Shown: positions 61,536 to 64,000 of the stretch, piece by piece
How positions within the stretch are numbered: the stretch's first letter is position 1
How the letters are laid out: every line of letters begins with the position of its first letter
Assembly: GCA_028716845.1 (NCBI GenBank)
Contig: JAQUPF010000008.1
Coordinates: 64,882-128,881, forward strand
Length of the DNA stretch: 64,000 nt
From: a bacterium
Lineage (GTDB): Bacteria; Auribacterota; Tritonobacteria; UBA1439
Direction: 5' to 3'
Translations under genes and position numbers: made by a program
Notes under the pieces: generated by a model
Database searches by the model: none
The model's input: the letters and a program-made list of their open reading frames with translations, nothing else
Told to the model about the DNA's origin: nothing

Positions 61536-63356
61536 GTGAAGAAGGAACGGGCGCTCCCCCTCTTCGTCTACGGCACGCTCTCCTACGACCGCTCCACCCG
61601 CGCCATCACCGGGCGCATCTTCCCGAAGCGACCGGGCGTCCTCGACGGCTATGCGCGTATCGCCCCCCCGCACGGCTACCCGTACATCGTCCCCCGGCGC
61701 GGCGGGAGGGTGAACGGCTACCTCCTCGACGAGGTGGACGCGGTGCACCTCAGGCTCTTCGACCGCTACGAGGCGGAGGGGGACATGTACCGCCGCCGGG
61801 AGGTCACCGTCCGGCTGGGCGGCCGGAGGGTGCGGGCGTACGCCTACGTCGCCGACAGGGCGAACCTCGGCCATTTCACGGCCCCGGAGCCGCTCGGCGC
61901 GGCCTACGCGGAGGCGCTCGACGGGGTCATCGCGCGGGGCGAGGACGGGCTCGCCCTCTCGCCCGAGGAGGCCGCCGCCCGGCGGGAGCTCCTCGCCGGC
62001 GCCATCGAGGAGATGCTCCAGGCGCGCGGCCACCTCCCCGCCCTCCCGGAGCGGGAGATCCGCCGCCTCTTCCTCTCCCCCGGCGTGCCGACGCTTGCGG
62101 CGGTCAGGGCCGACCCGGAGATGCGGCGCTACGCCGACGCCTACATCCTCCTCGCCGTGCGGCACATCGTCTTCAACCGCCTCGAGGAGAAGATGGCGGC
62201 GCCCCCCCGCGGGGCGGACGCCCGGGCATGCCGCTACTTCGGCCACGCCGAGAGCAGCCTCCTCGCCCTCCGGTACGCGAACGCCCGGGCGGGCGTCATC
62301 GACCGGCTGCTCGAGGAGATGGAGTGCGTCCGTCTCCGGGACGACTGGGAGTACACCGATTACGCCGTCTGCGCCGTCCGGATCGCGAACCTCGTCTTCG
62401 ACGAGGAGGAGGCGGCGGGCCTCCGCCGCTGGCTCCACGAGCACCGCCGGCCGGGCGCCGTCCCCCTCGGCGCGGAACTTGAGTTCAGCCCCCTCGGCGC
62501 GGGGGCCGTCGGGGCCGGGCACGGGGAGGACCCGGTGTACGACGGCTTCCACTACTTCCACGATTTCGACCTGCTCCGGCGCGGCTGGAAACTCGGCATG
62601 TACGTGGACAACCACCGCGCGGCGACCATGCCCGGCGAGCGGAGCCGCGGCTTCCTCGAGTATGCCCTCGGCCGGTGCAGGATCCACGAGGACGTCTCGA
62701 GGCCCGTGACGGACGACCCGTGGATACTCGCGGCGCTCGTGGAGGAGGCGGCGCGCTTCCCGCGCATCCCGCCGCACAGCCTCCATGTCTCGATCCAGAT
62801 CCCGCCGGGGAGGGGGTACGGCCCCGCCGGGAGCGCGGACGACCTCGCCTGCCTGCTCATGCTCGGCGGCGACCTCAGGCGCGACGGGAACGGGGCGATC
62901 CGGGAGATGCGCATTCGGGGGGGCGAGATCGCGGACGCGCGCGGCGGCATCTACTTCTCGAAGGAGAACACGCACGACGCGGACGACGGGACGCGGACGA
63001 CGGTGATGGAATACCAGTTCCCCCGCCTCGCCGTCGGGAGGGACTACCTCCCCCTCGTCATGGCGCTCAAGGGCTTCCAGGGGGCGGGGAACCCCGGCCC
63101 CGTCAACCCGTTCATGGAGGACGCCTACCGGCCGGACCACCCCCTCCTCGCGGCATTGAGGGCGTGGGCCGAGGAGCCGCGGCCGCTCGGCGGGCGGGAG
63201 ATCCGGTCGTTCATCGACCGCGTCGGGAAGGGGCTCCGATCCGAGGACGGGGGCCGCCCGGCGCACGACGACGCCTTCATCGAGCGCTCCCTCGATGGAA
63301 TCAGGACGGCGCTCCTGGAGAAGAACGCGCTCCTGCGGGGCGCCCCGCCGGCCTGA
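61536..63356 (+). CDS. Fusion of gamma-glutamylcyclotransferase-like and amidoligase-like domains
   Basis: 606 residues. The N-terminal 130 residues are GGCT/AIG2-like: LFVYGTLSYDRS, HGYPYIVP and the catalytic-type Glu in FDRYEAEGDMYRR. A helical linker (about 150-300) follows. From about residue 310, AELEFSPLGAG (ELEF motif) and HSLHVSIQIPPG recall GCS-type amidoligases. Such pairs are predicted to make and cleave gamma-glutamyl or similar amide bonds; here both are in one chain. GTG start. Alternatives for the C-terminal part are possible. Confidence 0.55.
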   Translation: MKKERALPLFVYGTLSYDRSTRAITGRIFPKRPGVLDGYARIAPPHGYPYIVPRRGGRVNGYLLDEVDAVHLRLFDRYEAEGDMYRRREVTVRLGGRRVRAYAYVADRANLGHFTAPEPLGAAYAEALDGVIARGEDGLALSPEEAAARRELLAGAIEEMLQARGHLPALPEREIRRLFLSPGVPTLAAVRADPEMRRYADAYILLAVRHIVFNRLEEKMAAPPRGADARACRYFGHAESSLLALRYANARAGVIDRLLEEMECVRLRDDWEYTDYAVCAVRIANLVFDEEEAAGLRRWLHEHRRPGAVPLGAELEFSPLGAGAVGAGHGEDPVYDGFHYFHDFDLLRRGWKLGMYVDNHRAATMPGERSRGFLEYALGRCRIHEDVSRPVTDDPWILAALVEEAARFPRIPPHSLHVSIQIPPGRGYGPAGSADDLACLLMLGGDLRRDGNGAIREMRIRGGEIADARGGIYFSKENTHDADDGTRTTVMEYQFPRLAVGRDYLPLVMALKGFQGAGNPGPVNPFMEDAYRPDHPLLAALRAWAEEPRPLGGREIRSFIDRVGKGLRSEDGGRPAHDDAFIERSLDGIRTALLEKNALLRGAPPA

Positions 63357-63368
63357 GGACGCGCCCGC

Positions 63369-64000
63369 TCAGGGCCGCGCGAACACGAACTGGTTGTTCC
63401 CCAGCCCGCCGCCGGCGGTGGTGAGGTTCTTCAGGATCAGGCCCCTCTCCCGGTAGAACCGGAAGATCTCCTCCGGCCTCGCCACCTCGAAGGGGAGGCC
63501 GCCGAGCCAGTCGAACCAGTCATGGATGACGGACATCCCCCTCGTCGTGCTGCGGGTGTATCGGGAGAGGGGATTGCGCCCCCGCAGGAGATCGCCGCAC
63601 AACCCGCCCGCGATGAAATAGGGGATGAAGGCGCCGCAGACGAGGATCCTTCCCGCCGCGCCGGAGCAGTAGAGCCGCTTGACCTTCCGCCAGCGCGCGG
63701 ACGCGCCCCCCTGGTCGTTGTAGAGGGCGATGAACAGCAGCCCCCCCTCCGCGAGCGGGACCAGGACGTTCTCGAGCGCCCGCCGCATGTCACCCGTGTG
63801 GTGGAGGACCCCCCAGCTGTAGACGACGTCGAACGATCCGAGCCCTTCCAGGTAGGCCCGGTCGAGCACCGATCCGCGCTCGACGCGCCAGTCCGGGTCG
63901 TCAGGGAAATAGCGGCGCCGCACCTCGGCCGTGCAGGCGACCGACTGCGGGTCGTAATCGAACGAGTGCACGCGGGCCCCCAGCCGCCGCGCGGCGAGGG
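63369..64000 (-). CDS. SAM-dependent methyltransferase (N-terminus outside window)
   Basis: Only the last 210 residues or so are in the window. Visible are LGARVHSFDYDP (SAM-binding acidic strand end), the strand FDVVYSWGVLHHTGDM (motif IV) and a C-terminal region with GLGNNQFVFARP. These are typical of class I methyltransferases near glycan genes. The frame is open to the right edge. Convergent with the GGCT/amidoligase gene, 12 bp apart. Confidence 0.85.
   Translation of the reverse strand, partial: LAARRLGARVHSFDYDPQSVACTAEVRRRYFPDDPDWRVERGSVLDRAYLEGLGSFDVVYSWGVLHHTGDMRRALENVLVPLAEGGLLFIALYNDQGGASARWRKVKRLYCSGAAGRILVCGAFIPYFIAGGLCGDLLRGRNPLSRYTRSTTRGMSVIHDWFDWLGGLPFEVARPEEIFRFYRERGLILKNLTTAGGGLGNNQFVFARP

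Overview
High-GC window from an uncultured-looking bacterium with a Gram-negative envelope: predicted lipoproteins, an outer-membrane barrel protein of DUF2490 type, an AsmA-like protein and periplasmic binding proteins. The microcompartment shell genes (one BMC-H and three BMC-P), the two-component, cyclase and RsbW-type signalling genes, a 34-residue basic protein and several protein families recall the PVC / Omnitrophota / Auribacterota neighbourhood. This placement is inference from gene content; no rRNA or other marker is present. No rRNA, tRNA, CRISPR array, prophage or transposase gene was seen.

Layout. 1-2824: sensor kinase (left end missing), NarL-type regulator, amidohydrolase. 2969-7271: two GT-C-like membrane proteins around an SGNH hydrolase, translationally coupled. 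7489-10069: small Cys-rich protein, DUF3307, FecR-type exported protein. 10070-13806: CHASE2-cyclase, GAF-PP2C phosphatase and RsbW-like kinase operon. 14068-24406: housekeeping and cofactor genes on the minus strand (ThiF/MoaD pair, NifU-like, CutA, FolE, M23 peptidase, ComF, AhcY, MetK, nucleotidyltransferase, MoaA, 34-aa basic protein, Ndk). 24451-28470: hybrid kinase, GGDEF protein, DUF2934. 28860-33956: GT2, small proteins, a stand-alone ModE-type HTH protein, M50 protease, TrxR-like flavoprotein. 34320-37039: modABC behind a ModE-box-like palindrome. 37032-41752: rrf2-pstS-DUF2490-pstC-pstA-pstB operon, convergent with modABC. 42185-45086: AGCS symporter and minimal BMC shell locus. 45013-50292: ProS, a BKACE-like lipoprotein, a TrpD-family gene, a DUF1571 lipoprotein. 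50455-59819: DUF1573, AsmA-like, PolX, class II aldolase, two CNNM proteins and small proteins. 59843-64000: malic enzyme, a GGCT/amidoligase-like fusion, and a methyltransferase cut by the right edge.

The most unusual feature is the non-coding DNA. Nearly every gap over 250 bp is a mosaic of interspersed repeats built from a few modules: strings around ccgcggat, a 130-185 bp unit with an acagag core and inverted ends, a 95 bp unit present twice at 94/95 identity, and others, in both orientations. One module seems to carry a promoter -10 box, one supplies the last codons of a methyltransferase gene, and one near-identical 185 bp inverted pair brackets about 5.3 kb. Promoters of the TTGnnn-N17-TAnnnT type are common, and several -10 boxes sit so close to start codons that the mRNAs are probably leaderless or nearly so.
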